A DNA stretch of 64,000 nucleotides from Actinomycetes bacterium (GTDB taxonomy: Bacteria > Actinomycetota > Acidimicrobiia > Acidimicrobiales > Ilumatobacteraceae): contig JANYKS010000023.1 of the NCBI GenBank assembly GCA_025358125.1, forward strand, positions 1 through 64,000, read 5' to 3'. The number at the start of each line of letters is the position of its first letter. The first letter of the stretch is position 1. This document shows, in pieces, positions 25,724 through 34,292 of this stretch. A program made the position numbers and the translations under genes. The notes under the pieces were generated by a model, which saw only the letters and a program-made list of their open reading frames with translations, was not told the DNA's origin and searched no databases.

Positions 25724-27072
25724 CCGACGACCAACAGACGATCCAGTTGCCGACGGTGGTCATCGTCGGGCGGCCAAACGTCGGCAAGAGCACACTGTTC
25801 AACCGCATCATCGGTGAACAGGTTGCGATCGTCGAGAACCGCCCCGGCGTCACCCGCGACCGCAAGGAGGTCGAGGCCGAATGGCTCGGTCGCCCATTCC
25901 TGCTCGTGGACACCGGCGGTTGGCTGCCGGGCGGGACGGATCTCGATGCGAAGGTCAGCCGCCAGGTCGAGGCGGCGGTCAAGTCGGCCGATCTCGTGCT
26001 GTTCCTCGTCGACGGCGCCGTCGGCGTCACCGAAGACGACGAGTCCATCGCGATCTGGCTGCGCCGGATCAAATCGCCGGTGCTGCTCGTCGCCAACAAG
26101 GCCGACAACGATCGACGCGAGGGTGAGCGCTGGGAGTTTTTGGCGCTCGGCCTCGGCGATCCGATACCGGTCAGCGCGCTCCACGGTCGCCGCGCCGGCG
26201 ACTTGCTTGACGAGGTCATCGCCCGCATCGCCGATGTCAGTGCGGCCGGTATTGCCGATGCCGAAGAGGCCGAGCAAGATTGGGTTCCGCCGGAGATCGC
26301 GCCGCCTCGCGTTGCCGTCGTCGGCCGCCCGAACGTCGGTAAGAGCACGCTGTTCAACCGGCTCGTCGGCGAGGACCGCTCCGTCGTGCACGACATGCCG
26401 GGCACGACGAGAGACGCGATCGACACCCTGGTCGAGACCGAGGACGGGCCGATCGTGTTCGTCGACACCGCCGGCATGCGCCGGCGGAGCAAGATCGACG
26501 ACGCGGCCGAGTACTACTCGTTCGTGCGTGCCCTGCGGGCCATCGACGACGCCGACATCGCACTGTTCGTCATCGACGCAACCGAAGGTGTCACTGGCCA
26601 GGATCAGCGCCTCGCCGAGCGTGTCGACGCAGCAGGCTGTCCGATCGTGTTGATGCTCAACAAGTGGGAACTGATCGACGACGCCGACCGACGGCTCGAC
26701 GTGATCGCCGACGTGAAACGCAAGCTCGGCTTCATCGGCGACGCGCCGATCCTCAAGATCTCGGCGTTGACCGGGATGGGCGTGCACAAGCTGCGCCCGG
26801 TGCTGCAGGATGCGATCGAGCAGTACCACCGGCGCGTCCCGACCCGCGATGTCAACAAGGTCATCGCAGCCGCGCAGCAGAAGCAGCCGGCACCTGGGGG
26901 AACCCGCGTGCTGTACGCGATGCAGGGGGCAACCGACCCGCCGACGTTCACGCTGTTCGTCAACCGCGAGTTGCCGCACACGTATCTGCGCTATCTCGAA
27001 CGCAGCATCCGCGAGGCGTTCGACTTCGGATCGACGCCGATCAAGCTGCGCGTCCGGCGCCGCACAGAGTAA
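25720..27072 (+). CDS. der: Ribosome-associated GTPase Der (EngA)
   Basis: 450 residues. Two consecutive Era-like GTPase domains (about 8-170 and 192-360), each with GRPNVGKST, DTxG (DTGGW and DTAGM) and NKxD (NKADN; NKWEL in the second), then a KH-like C-terminal domain (about 365-445). Known role: late 50S subunit assembly. The ATG overlaps the DUF512 stop (ATGA). Followed after nine bases by a small zinc-ribbon gene, so DUF512-der-zinc ribbon is one operon. Confidence 0.95.
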   Translation: MTDDQQTIQLPTVVIVGRPNVGKSTLFNRIIGEQVAIVENRPGVTRDRKEVEAEWLGRPFLLVDTGGWLPGGTDLDAKVSRQVEAAVKSADLVLFLVDGAVGVTEDDESIAIWLRRIKSPVLLVANKADNDRREGERWEFLALGLGDPIPVSALHGRRAGDLLDEVIARIADVSAAGIADAEEAEQDWVPPEIAPPRVAVVGRPNVGKSTLFNRLVGEDRSVVHDMPGTTRDAIDTLVETEDGPIVFVDTAGMRRRSKIDDAAEYYSFVRALRAIDDADIALFVIDATEGVTGQDQRLAERVDAAGCPIVLMLNKWELIDDADRRLDVIADVKRKLGFIGDAPILKISALTGMGVHKLRPVLQDAIEQYHRRVPTRDVNKVIAAAQQKQPAPGGTRVLYAMQGATDPPTFTLFVNRELPHTYLRYLERSIREAFDFGSTPIKLRVRRRTE

Positions 27073-27081
27073 AGGCACACG

Positions 27082-27339
27082 ATGCCGTGGTGTGAGGACT
27101 GCGCCAAATACTTTGCCCCTTCCGCAATGTCGCAAGACGGCAGGTGCCCAACGTGTCACCGTCTGCTCGAAGCGCCCACGCCCGCGGTGGTCACGGCCAA
27201 GAACCTCGACCTGCGCAAGCTGGCCGCCGGCGGCAATGCCGGCGACGACGATGACGCTAGGACGCCGTGGCATTTCAAGCTGTTGATGGTGTTGCTCGTG
27301 CTGTATTTCATCTGGCGGATCATCGACCTGTTCCGCTGA
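27082..27339 (+). CDS. Small zinc-ribbon membrane-anchored protein
   Basis: 85 residues. A four-cysteine zinc ribbon at the N-terminus (CEDC ... CPTC, residues 4-26), an acidic spacer (GDDDDA) and a single C-terminal helix (about 63-82, KLLMVLLVLYFIWRIIDLF). A tail-anchored zinc-ribbon protein of unknown role, in the der operon. No homologous function is known to me. Confidence 0.75.
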   Translation: MPWCEDCAKYFAPSAMSQDGRCPTCHRLLEAPTPAVVTAKNLDLRKLAAGGNAGDDDDARTPWHFKLLMVLLVLYFIWRIIDLFR

Positions 27340-27404
27340 GCGCCGATTGCCAAACCCGTTGGGGTCTCCCCAGGCCCGCCGCTAGGCTGGCGATTCCGTA
27401 ACAA

Positions 27405-27481
27405 CGGGCTGTAGCGCAGCTTGGTAGCGCACTTGTCTGGGGGACAAGGGGTCGCAAGTTCAAATCTTGTCAGCCCGACCA
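27405..27481 (+). tRNA. tRNA-Pro (anticodon GGG)
   Basis: 77 bases. Acceptor arms CGGGCTG (27405-27411) and CAGCCCG pair fully, followed by A and an encoded CCA. The anticodon stem CTTGT/ACAAG closes loop 27437-27443 with anticodon GGG at 27439-27441. T arm carries GTTCAAAT. Reads CCC. The accessory region starts directly downstream. Confidence 0.93.
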
Positions 27482-27492
27482 AAGAACACCAG

Positions 27493-27524
27493 GTCAGAGC
27501 CGGTCCGCAAGGGCCGGCTCTGAC
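27493..27524 (+). terminator. Terminator after tRNA-Pro
   Basis: 14-bp stem (27493-27506 with 27511-27524, one G-U pair) closed by a GCAA tetraloop, 11 bases after the tRNA 3' end. No T-run follows. Confidence 0.6.
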
Positions 27525-27908
27525 AATGGGAAGTGAAATGTCTTCGCCGATGTGCTACGCAGACCGGCGGATGCGGATGACCGGCGGATGCTCTTCCCCC
27601 GGTTCAGCGGGCACGCCGAACGTCCCGTTCCTCCGCCGGCGCAGATCGCCGGTTACCTGGAGCCCGGTTTGGGGTGTCTACGACGTAGCTGGTGAAGGAT
27701 TTCGGTTGTGTTGTTGACGCGTTCTCTGGGCCGACAGACGTGTTCTCGCTCGGCGGGACTGAACGTTCTGCGCTCTGGCATTTGGCACGCCCGTTCCGCT
27801 CGGTTCGCATATGTCCGGGTGTGTGTGCCGATCGAAGTTCGAATCAGTCGATGTCGAGCACGGCCAGGAGCACGTCGTCTCCATGAGCGACGCCACGGCA
27901 AGCAGCGA
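27525..27908. other. Gap without a recognisable gene
   Basis: No convincing gene. The 13-base GACCGGCGGATGC repeats at about 27562 and 27578. Open frames on both strands are Arg/Pro-rich and mutually antisense. A minus-strand GCGCAGAACGTTC element near 27766 resembles those in the repeats at 30076 and 30727. Confidence 0.4.
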
Positions 27909-27948
27909 TGACGGAGCGCTCGAGTACGGCGACTCGAGCGCTCCGTCA
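27909..27948. terminator. Strong hairpin terminator of the subtilase gene
   Basis: Perfect 17-bp inverted repeat: arms 27909-27925 and 27932-27948 (TGACGGAGCGCTCGAGT and its complement) with a six-base loop, 11 bases past the subtilase stop. Confidence 0.75.
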
Positions 27949-27959
27949 ACATCAATGTT

Positions 27960-29459
27960 TCAGCTGACAGCGCTGAGTGCGTTGATCTGCCCGTGTCCGT
28001 TGAACGAGTTGTATCCGGCGCCGCCTTGGCATACCTGCGCAGCGCCGTTGTCGACGGCCGGGAAGAACGAGTAGATGGACACGTCGGGCGGGCACGGGAT
28101 CGGGTCGGCTGAATTGTCGAGCGCTGCCCGCACGGCACCAGGCGACTTGACTCCCTGGCTCATGATCAGGGCTGCAACACCTGCAGCGTGAGGTGACGCC
28201 ATCGAGGTTCCCTGCAGATAGCAGTACGTCGCGCCGCTCGCGTCGATCACCTTGCGCCGGCACGTTTTGATCAGCGACGCAGGGTAGGTCGAGAGCACAC
28301 GTCCATTCGGGGCTGCCGCGGTGCGCTGCAGCACCGAGTCACCGCCCGGGGCGACGACGTCGGCTGATCCGACTCCGTAGCTCGAATAGAACGACTTGAA
28401 ACCGAGGTTGCCGTTCGCGGTGACTCCGATGACGCCAGGCACTTCGGTGGGGACGACCGCACAGTCGTTGGAGATCTGTCGCACGACCGGATTCGTGTCG
28501 TCGGGACTGGTGGCATCAGCCGTTGGGTGGGCGAGATCGTCGGCTTGGTTGCCCTCGGCCGCGACGACGACGACACCCTGCTTCATCGCGTAGTCGATCG
28601 CGCGCCGCTCGGCCGTCCAGATCGCTCGCTGTTCGGCATCGTTGCGGCAGTTGAACAGCCACGGGTCTGCGAAATAGCTGTTGTTCGTCACCTGCATGTG
28701 GTGCGAACCGGCCCACATGAATGCGCACACGACAGCTTCGGGGAAGAAGAACCCGGCGGCGTTGCCGGCTTTGATACCCGCGATCTTCACGTTCGGAGCG
28801 ACGCCCACGATTCCGATGCCGTTCGAAGCCGCAGCAATCGTTCCGGCCGTGTGTGTGCCGTGACCGTTGTCGTCCATCCAGGCGGCGGGTGATGTGTCGG
28901 CGACGCCACCGACGCATGACACGCTGTTCGCGAAGTCGACGTTCGGTGCGAGATCCGGATGGGTGTAGTCGAGACCGGTGTCGATGTCCCCGACGAGGAC
29001 CCCGGGGCTGCCACCCGTGATGGCATGTGCTTGCGGTGCGTGGATCTGCACCATGTCCCATTGCAGACCGGACAACGAGTCCGAGTTGGTTGCCGGCGCG
29101 CTGCCGGGGAGCGGCGTACTGTCCGCGACGGAGTCGTCGCCGAGTGCCGTTGCGAATCCGGCTGTCGATGCCGCACCGTCGACGCCCGTGTTGCTCGCCA
29201 CAGCATCACGGAAACCGCTGCTACTCGATCGGGCGATCACCACGCCGATCTGCGGGTATGTCGCAACGATGGTGCCGCCGGCAGTCGTGACAGCTTTCGC
29301 GTCGGCTGAGGAAACGGCGCTGCCTTTGAAGAGCACGACGTAGTTCTGGCTGACGCCAGATGCGGCGGCCGTGGACGTTGGTGCTGCCGGCACCACTGCT
29401 GACACCCCACTGGCAGCCGCCAAGGCTGTCATGCAGACGAATGATTTGCGGAATCTCAT
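27960..29459 (-). CDS. Secreted subtilisin-like serine protease (S8 family)
   Basis: 499 residues. N-terminal signal peptide (basic MRFRK, hydrophobic ALAAASGVSAVVPAAP) followed by an inhibitor-like propeptide (about 38-110). Catalytic triad: Asp160 in DIDTGLD, His203 in NGHGTHTAG, Ser419 in GTSMASPHAAG; the oxyanion Asn is in VTNNSY (about 259). Several cysteines (182, 245, 271, 333, 400, 413) suggest disulfides in the secreted enzyme. The ATG at 29459 has GGAGGAC upstream. It is the only fully intact gene in the first part of the accessory region and ends at a strong terminator. Confidence 0.92.
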   Translation of the reverse strand: MRFRKSFVCMTALAAASGVSAVVPAAPTSTAAASGVSQNYVVLFKGSAVSSADAKAVTTAGGTIVATYPQIGVVIARSSSSGFRDAVASNTGVDGAASTAGFATALGDDSVADSTPLPGSAPATNSDSLSGLQWDMVQIHAPQAHAITGGSPGVLVGDIDTGLDYTHPDLAPNVDFANSVSCVGGVADTSPAAWMDDNGHGTHTAGTIAAASNGIGIVGVAPNVKIAGIKAGNAAGFFFPEAVVCAFMWAGSHHMQVTNNSYFADPWLFNCRNDAEQRAIWTAERRAIDYAMKQGVVVVAAEGNQADDLAHPTADATSPDDTNPVVRQISNDCAVVPTEVPGVIGVTANGNLGFKSFYSSYGVGSADVVAPGGDSVLQRTAAAPNGRVLSTYPASLIKTCRRKVIDASGATYCYLQGTSMASPHAAGVAALIMSQGVKSPGAVRAALDNSADPIPCPPDVSIYSFFPAVDNGAAQVCQGGAGYNSFNGHGQINALSAVS

Positions 29460-29830
29460 GAACCGTCCTCCGTTCGGGCAAGTCGCGCCGCCAGTTCTGG
29501 CGACACGGGAGATCCGGGCACATGCCACTCGACACTGGCGAGGACCCCGCGCGGAACAATAACTCACTCCAGGAACACGGTTGGACGAGACACTCCAGAT
29601 GCCGGATTGCGGGATCACGTCAGTCCGGTCTCGGCATCGAACAGTACCTCGACACGGTCGGGCGGGCGATCGCCGACCCGCCTCCGGACCGTGCCGAGCG
29701 CGCCGAGTTCTCCGCGTTCGCCCGCGAACGCCGACTGACCAGCGCGGGCTCTACTGCGTTGTCGTGCCTCGTGCCGGCAGCGAGGGTGTCGGGATGACAG
29801 GGTCGTTGTCCTGTTGCTCCACCCAGTCTG

Positions 29831-29973
29831 TTGCTGTCGGCGTTCGTCGGGTTCCAGTTCCCGCCGGAGGTCATCCCGTTGTCGGTGCGCTGCTATCTGC
29901 GATTCGGGCTCTCGCACCGCGACCTCGAGGAACTCCTCGCCGAACGCGGCATCGAGGTCGATCACCTTCGATG
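29831..29973 (+). mobile_element. IS6-family transposase N-terminal remnant
   Basis: About 47 codons read FVGFQFPPEVIPLSVR, then YLRFGLSHRDLEELLAERGI and EVDH, closely matching the start of IS6-family DDE transposases. After EVDH the frame leaves the family (expected TIYRW), so the catalytic part is missing. No terminal repeats were found. The rest of 29460-30177 holds no gene that can be supported. Confidence 0.75.
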
Positions 29974-30075
29974 CGCCCCGGGTCGTGTGGAGACCTCGGA
30001 ACAATCACCATGTTCGGACACCTCGACGTTGTACGCGAACGGCTCGCTGGATCTCCCCGGGATCGGTGGCAGCTC

Positions 30076-30130
30076 TGAACCGCCCCCGTCCTGGAGAGTA
30101 CGCGCGCAGAACGTTCGGCCCAGAACGACG
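30076..30130. repeat. Dispersed repeat R1
   Basis: 55 bases starting TGAACCGCCCC and ending CAGAACGACG, imperfectly matching R2 at 30727-30782. Lies just beyond the 3' end of the GNAT pseudogene, as R2 lies beyond the DUF6226 gene. Confidence 0.6.
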
Positions 30131-30177
30131 CTCAGACCCGAGCGGCCGAGAGCGCAGATCGCATCCTCTGTGTGCGC

Positions 30178-30649
30178 TCAGGCTTTGCGTTCGTAGGTCG
30201 TAACCGTGACGTCGTCTGCAATCTCGCATTCTCCGGTTTGCGTGAAGCCGAGGAGTTCGTACAGCTGACGCGCCGGAAAGTTCTTCGTGCCGGTTGAGAC
30301 AGTGATCGTGTCGTGTCCGAGTAGATGACTGACGAGTCGGTCGGCCGTGGCCACGTCTCGCGAACCGAGGGTGCACAGCAAGGCGATCGATGTCGCAGAC
30401 GCCATTGGCGATCGTCCAGCCGATGATGCGAGCCAGAATCTGATCCTCAAAAGAACCGATCCAATACAGCGGCCGGCTGCGGACATCGTCGACGGTCTCG
30501 AGCAGTGGCGGAATCCCGTCGAAGCCGATTATGTCAGCCTCGACCCGATACGCAGCGTACTGAATCTCGACAACTCGTTCGGCCACTGCGACATCATCCA
30601 GATCGATTGACCTCAACACCGCGGCGAGGCTATCGGCGGGCTTCGGCAC
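30178..30649 (-). pseudogene. GNAT-family N-acetyltransferase, frameshifted
   Basis: From ATG 30649 the frame gives an acetyltransferase start (YAAYRVEADIIGFDGIPPL, a central IGWTIANGVCDIDRLAVHP strand, the acetyl-CoA-binding beta4 region). Near 30350-30360, inside the expected RxxGxA/G loop, the protein continues in another frame (VSHLLGHDTITVSTGT, NFPARQLYELLGFTQTGE) to a stop at 30178. One base was gained or lost at the cofactor loop. The reconstructed length (~157 residues) is normal for GNAT. Either a true pseudogene or a sequence error. Confidence 0.8.
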
Positions 30650-30726
30650 GAAAACCGCCAGCCCCAGGGATCGACATTGCGGGCTCTGATCCGGCCGGCG
30701 ACGACGTGGTCCTCCTCACGACACGT

Positions 30727-30782
30727 TGAACCGCCCCGGCTTTGGTGAATGCAGAGCACAGAACGCGCGGCGCAGAACGACG
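30727..30782. repeat. Dispersed repeat R2
   Basis: 56 bases, about 70% identical by eye to R1 (30076-30130), same orientation. Lies in a 296-base gap (30650-30945) in which no gene could be supported. The TGAACCGCCCCGG start recalls some actinobacterial IS ends (memory only). Confidence 0.55.
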
Positions 30783-30945
30783 GCGGCCGCGCTGCCGACG
30801 AGCGCACCGAACGGCGTCTCGGCGTTTGCGCCTGGAGCGCCGCTGCAGTGGGGATGGCTGCGCTGTCCCGGCTCAGTCCGAATGGTTGGCTCTGGAACAT
30901 CCCTGGTCGGAGCGCGCTGTTGATGGCGAGTGCCGGACCGAGCCG

Positions 30946-31531
30946 TCATTGTTCGGTGAGCCAGGACGGTCCGGAGTAGTCGAGCCAGCCGGAAGGATTG
31001 GCGAGGATGGATTGGACTTCACCGTCGCGGAAGATTCCGGAGGTGTGCATTGCGTCGCCGTTACCAACGACGATGATTTCGCGTTCGCCAGAGAGCCACA
31101 ACGGCCGCGACTCACCTGACACAACGCCAAGGGATGTAGCGGTCGAGCTCGTCGAGAACGTCTTGGGAACCGCTGTCGCACGCATCGCATCCGCAGTCCG
31201 GGATCCATCCAACGCACACGGCCGGATGGCCCACGCCGAGCGTAACTCCGGCGTCGTCCACGGTCCCGAGCCGGCTACGAGCCACGATCAGCGGGAGCGC
31301 GGTCGACACGTACGGCGTGACGCACGTACAGCGGGACAGTACTGTCTTGGGCGGCAGCCGCCAGTCGACGTGCCCAGTGGCTTCGACGGCGGCGAGTTCG
31401 GTTTTGTCCAGCGCCGTGAGCCACGAATCGGCCCGGGCTCCGACGATCCGCCACTTTGTCGGATCGGACACCCGCGAATACTCCTCATCGCTTGGTTGTC
31501 GGTCTGGGTGAGGGTCGGTCCAGCTCGGCAT
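30946..31531 (-). pseudogene. DUF6226-like protein, single-base insertion
   Basis: From 31531 the frame encodes a DUF6226-like protein (DPHPDRQPSDEEYSRVSDPT, GVGHPAVCVGWIPDCGCDAC, DELDRYI) and then stops early at 31112. The continuation VVSGESRPLWLSGE ... ANPSGWLDYSG lies in the next frame to 30946. Removing one G from the GGG at 31131-31133 restores a continuous protein of ~194 residues. Family name is from recognition of the CGCDACDSGSQD core; function unknown. The upstream 244 bases (31532-31775) hold nothing recognisable. Confidence 0.7.
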
Positions 31532-31775
31532 CGCCTGCGCCGTGGTCGCGAACGCTCCGTCGACCCGCGATCAGCTCATGTTCGGTGACCATTCCGCCAT
31601 GATGGTCGGCCACGCCCCAATCGGCGCCCGACCATCGTCAACGGGATTCACAGATCAGCGAATGGTGACGAACAAGGGAGGAAGGAGCGGCGTTGCCAAT
31701 TGCAAGCGCCGGACGGCACCACTTCGAACGTCGGGCGGATGCCGCTGCTGGGGGCCCTCGCCAAAGATGTTCGGC

Positions 31776-32203
31776 CTATTTCCGGACCGCGTGTCGCACG
31801 TTTGTCCCGACGAGTTTGGCTCTGAGCGACTCCAACGTCTGCAGCCTTGCCGGGATCCTTCTCTCGGTTCGGCCGATTCGAACGTGCTGATGCTCGGGCC
31901 CTGTCATCCGAGGCTCGTGCTCGTGGCCGGGATGACAGTCGTGTCGCCAAACGAGTGATGGTTCGTTGCGGACGTCGAATCGGTAGCTACGAACATCCAC
32001 TGTGCCGTCGCCCTCGAACAGCTGCAGGGACCCGGGCAGCCGAACCCCTATGAGATCAGAACGCCGTTTACTGTCACCTCCGTGATGCCGTCGTCGCGGT
32101 CGGCTGCGTCCACCGGAATGTCACCCGGTAGGGAGGATGCCCAACGACCGATCTCGACGAGTGCTTCGTCGATGGTCGTCGCCCACTCGAACAACGCGTC
32201 TGC
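31776..32203 (-). pseudogene. Probable TumE/DUF6516-like toxin gene, frameshifted
   Basis: Directly after the HTH gene, in frame with its stop, lies ALFEWATTIDEALVEIGRW ... DGITEVTVNGVLIS and a TAG. About 32055 the reading passes to another frame: LPGSLQLFEGDGTVDVRSY, RFDVR, SLVWRHDCHPGHEHEP, EHQHV, ending at 31776. The strand-rich core followed by an H-x-H-rich motif is the style of TumE-like (DUF6516) toxins, whose partner is an HTH antitoxin. Whether both parts were one gene is inferred. No clear start codon of its own is visible. Confidence 0.4.
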
Positions 32204-32719
32204 TCAGACCCTGGATGCGCGGCGCACGGTCGGGCGCTCGTCGGTGATCGCGCTCGCCGGCCCGCGTACTCGACGGCGAGCGATCACGACGTGGTCCGTC
32301 GGCAGCTGCTCAGCCAGTTCGACCAAGTTTCCGGCGCGGAACTGGGCGATCCGATCTGGGTCGGCTTCCAGCCAGCGGACGAGCACTGTGTCGTTGATGC
32401 CACGATGGTGCGCTTCTGAGGTAAAGCGGCCAATGGCAGCTGGGACGGCGCCGTCGACGAGTTGCCAGAGCGGGTAGCGGACACCTTGCTCGTCGGCGAT
32501 GTGGAGCAGTGTGCCGCGGGCAGCGCGTTGTTGGATGTTCTGTTTCGATGTCCCGAGGATGCGGGCCATCGTTGCGCCGTTCGGATATTCATCATTGGCG
32601 GTTTCAGCGCGTGCGGCGCGAACCATTGCCTCGGCGACCCGATCGGCGTCCTCGGCTGCGAACGTTGGTCCAATGGTTGCCGCGACTCGATCGAGGACCT
32701 CGCGAAGGGTTGCTGACAT
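32204..32719 (-). CDS. Helix-turn-helix DNA-binding protein, antitoxin-like
   Basis: 171 residues. A helix-turn-helix at about 48-72 (NGATMARILGTSKQNIQQRA) is followed by LLHIADEQGVRYPLWQLVDG and GINDTVLVRWLEADPD, the layout of Xre/MbcA-ParS-type antitoxins: HTH then a small partner-binding domain. The gene has its own leaderless promoter with a direct-repeat operator upstream, fitting autoregulation. A toxin-like, frameshifted reading frame follows immediately, so this may be an orphaned antitoxin (inference). Confidence 0.65.
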   Translation of the reverse strand: MSATLREVLDRVAATIGPTFAAEDADRVAEAMVRAARAETANDEYPNGATMARILGTSKQNIQQRAARGTLLHIADEQGVRYPLWQLVDGAVPAAIGRFTSEAHHRGINDTVLVRWLEADPDRIAQFRAGNLVELAEQLPTDHVVIARRRVRGPASAITDERPTVRRASRV

Positions 32720-32753
32720 GCGACCAACCTATCAGAACGTCAACTCTGGTCAA
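32720..32753 (-). promoter_or_regulatory. Promoter and direct-repeat operator of the HTH gene
   Basis: Minus strand: -35 TTGACC (32753-32748), 16-bp spacer, -10 TAGGTT (32731-32726), six bases, ATG at 32719. The -35 region contains AGTTGAC twice, 10 bp apart, i.e. one helical turn, suited to binding of an HTH dimer. Confidence 0.6.
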
Positions 32754-32817
32754 CTCGATCCGGCGGATTCGCTGTCAGGCTCGAATGCTCTGAGCAACGC
32801 GATCGCTGACGAATCGC

Positions 32818-32865
32818 GAACAACGTTCCACGAAGCAGCGGCTCGCGGCTGCCGACCTTCTTCGA
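32818..32865 (-). repeat. 48-bp repeat, copy 1 (DUF6788-type gene fragment)
   Basis: Differs from 42458-42505 at one base. On the minus strand both encode SKKVGSREP(L/M)LRGTLF, the start of a small Cys-rich DUF6788-like protein. Here it is abruptly joined to the 3' side of the VOC gene remnant. Confidence 0.85.
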
Positions 32866-33098
32866 CCACGTACATCCCGACGGTGCGCCGTCCGGCCTCG
32901 CTGGCCGCGGTCTGCTCGCCGATCGAGAAGAACGCGATGTCGTGGTGGTTCGCCGACGCTTGAGCACGCATGAACACGTACCCGCCAGTGGGGTGGTCGA
33001 TGATCGTGGGAGAAGCCGAGGACCTCTTCGTAGAACTGTTGCGTGCGCCGTGCATCACGCACGTACAACACTGCATGGTTCATGCCAGTGATTGGCAC
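32866..33098 (-). pseudogene. VOC-family (glyoxalase-like) protein, truncated and frameshifted
   Basis: From GTG 33098 (GAGGAG upstream) the frame begins ITGMNHAVLYVRDARRTQQF and YEEVLGF, a typical VOC first beta-alpha-beta unit. It then shifts near 33010 to IIDHPTGGYVFMRAQA ... HHDIAFFSIGEQTA and GMYVVEEG before being replaced by the 48-bp repeat. The second VOC half is missing. The promoter region upstream is intact and carries two operator-like palindromes. Confidence 0.75.
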
Positions 33099-33116
33099 AT
33101 TGCTCCTCTTGGACTG

Positions 33117-33168
33117 ATGGTCAGACCATAGCCAACGTGAGGGGGTGCGCAAGCTTTGGTCAGACCAA
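33117..33168 (-). promoter_or_regulatory. Paired GntR/FadR-type operators upstream of the VOC remnant
   Basis: Two perfect palindromes, ATGGTCAGACCAT (33117-33129) and TTGGTCAGACCAA (33156-33168). The TGGTNNNACCA core is the half-site pattern of FadR-subfamily GntR repressors. A minus-strand promoter TTGCGC-(16)-TATGGT fits between them, its -10 overlapping the proximal operator. No GntR gene lies in the window. Confidence 0.65.
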
Positions 33169-33181
33169 GTCTGCGCGCCTG

Positions 33182-34255
33182 TTAGATGAAGATGTTGCGG
33201 GCGATGCCGGCGTGACAGCCGAGGGTGCCGTCGACCACCTGGGTGACGCCGAGGTCCATCGCCACCGACGACAGCGAGTATGCATCGTCAGCGCTGAGGC
33301 CGAGGTGGGTCTGCATCAGCCAGAGCATCTGCTCGGCCGCCATCGTCATCGCCTCATCGAGGTCGGGGCCGAAGCCATGCGTGTACCAGTGGCTGGCGGC
33401 CTCCAGCAGTGGAGCAGTGTTGCCGATGCCCTTCAGCACCGACACCTGGATGGTGGCGTCGAGTGATGCCTCGATGGCGGTGCCGCAGATCTCGCCGTCG
33501 CCCTGGGCGAAGTGCGGGTCGCCGACGAACAGGTTGCCGCCGGGGGCGAGCACCGGGTAGCACATCGTGGCTCCGGGCCCGACCCGCCAGTTGTCGACGT
33601 TGCCGCCGAAGACGCCGGGTGGGATCGACGACAGGCGGCCGCTCTCGGCAGGGGCCACGCCCATCACCCCGAAGTGCGGGCGCACCGGCACACTGACCGC
33701 ACGGCTGAAGGGTTGACGAGCCGCTGGATCGGGCTCGCTGATCACGCCGGGAAGGTCGTACATCGGCCGCGCGGTGAAGTCGAACGCGAACCTGGGGTGG
33801 GCATGCGCGCAGAAGTCGGGGCCCATCTCGTCGAGCCCGTAGATGGTGATCCGCTCCTTGGCGAAGGTCTTGTAGAGCAGACCCCAGTTGGCTGCACAGT
33901 TAGACCCGTGCGCGAGGCGCGGCTTCATGTCGAGGATGCGCACCACCAGCGTGTCACCGACCTCGGCGCCTTCGACAGCGACGGGCCCAGTGAGGATGTG
34001 CACACCCGGACCACGATCGGCTTCGTCGATTCCGGCCCAGATCGCGCGGATGCCGTCGTCCATCAGCAGATCAGGCGCGTCGCCCGCGTGATGGGTGATG
34101 GCTTCGATCTCGATGATGTCACCGCTGCGCACCGTCAGGCGCGGCGGCTCGTCGCGATCGATGTAACCCCAGTACACGGTCTCCGGCGTGGCCGGCAGAT
34201 GGTGACGGGCGCCAGACGCACGCGGGGGCACAGCAGCAGTGATGTCGAGGGGCAT
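33182..34255 (-). CDS. Acetamidase/formamidase family protein
   Basis: 357 residues, full length for the FmdA/AmdA family. Visible are GPGVHILTGPVAVEGAEVGD, PHFGVMGVAPAE, GGNVDNW and GDPHFAQGDGEICGTAIE, the conserved core and metal-site His/Asp/Glu residues of formamidase. Expected reaction: formamide or acetamide to ammonia plus the acid. Context of a formate/nitrite-type channel and urease genes supports a formamide/urea nitrogen role. The ATG is six bases after a TACCTT -10 box. Apparently intact among damaged neighbours. Confidence 0.9.
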   Translation of the reverse strand: MPLDITAAVPPRASGARHHLPATPETVYWGYIDRDEPPRLTVRSGDIIEIEAITHHAGDAPDLLMDDGIRAIWAGIDEADRGPGVHILTGPVAVEGAEVGDTLVVRILDMKPRLAHGSNCAANWGLLYKTFAKERITIYGLDEMGPDFCAHAHPRFAFDFTARPMYDLPGVISEPDPAARQPFSRAVSVPVRPHFGVMGVAPAESGRLSSIPPGVFGGNVDNWRVGPGATMCYPVLAPGGNLFVGDPHFAQGDGEICGTAIEASLDATIQVSVLKGIGNTAPLLEAASHWYTHGFGPDLDEAMTMAAEQMLWLMQTHLGLSADDAYSLSSVAMDLGVTQVVDGTLGCHAGIARNIFI

Positions 34256-34267
34256 CGCGTCAAGGTA
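34256..34267 (-). promoter_or_regulatory. Leaderless promoter of the formamidase gene
   Basis: TACCTT (34267-34262), six bases, ATG 34255; no ribosome site. Confidence 0.55.
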
Positions 34268-34292
34268 GAAGGATCATGTGAACGTGGTGTTT

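Noticed and set aside
29976-33100. Integron cassette array
   Set aside because: R1/R2 and small genes hint at cassettes, but no paired RYYYAAC/GTTRRRY sites with the right spacing and no integrase were found.
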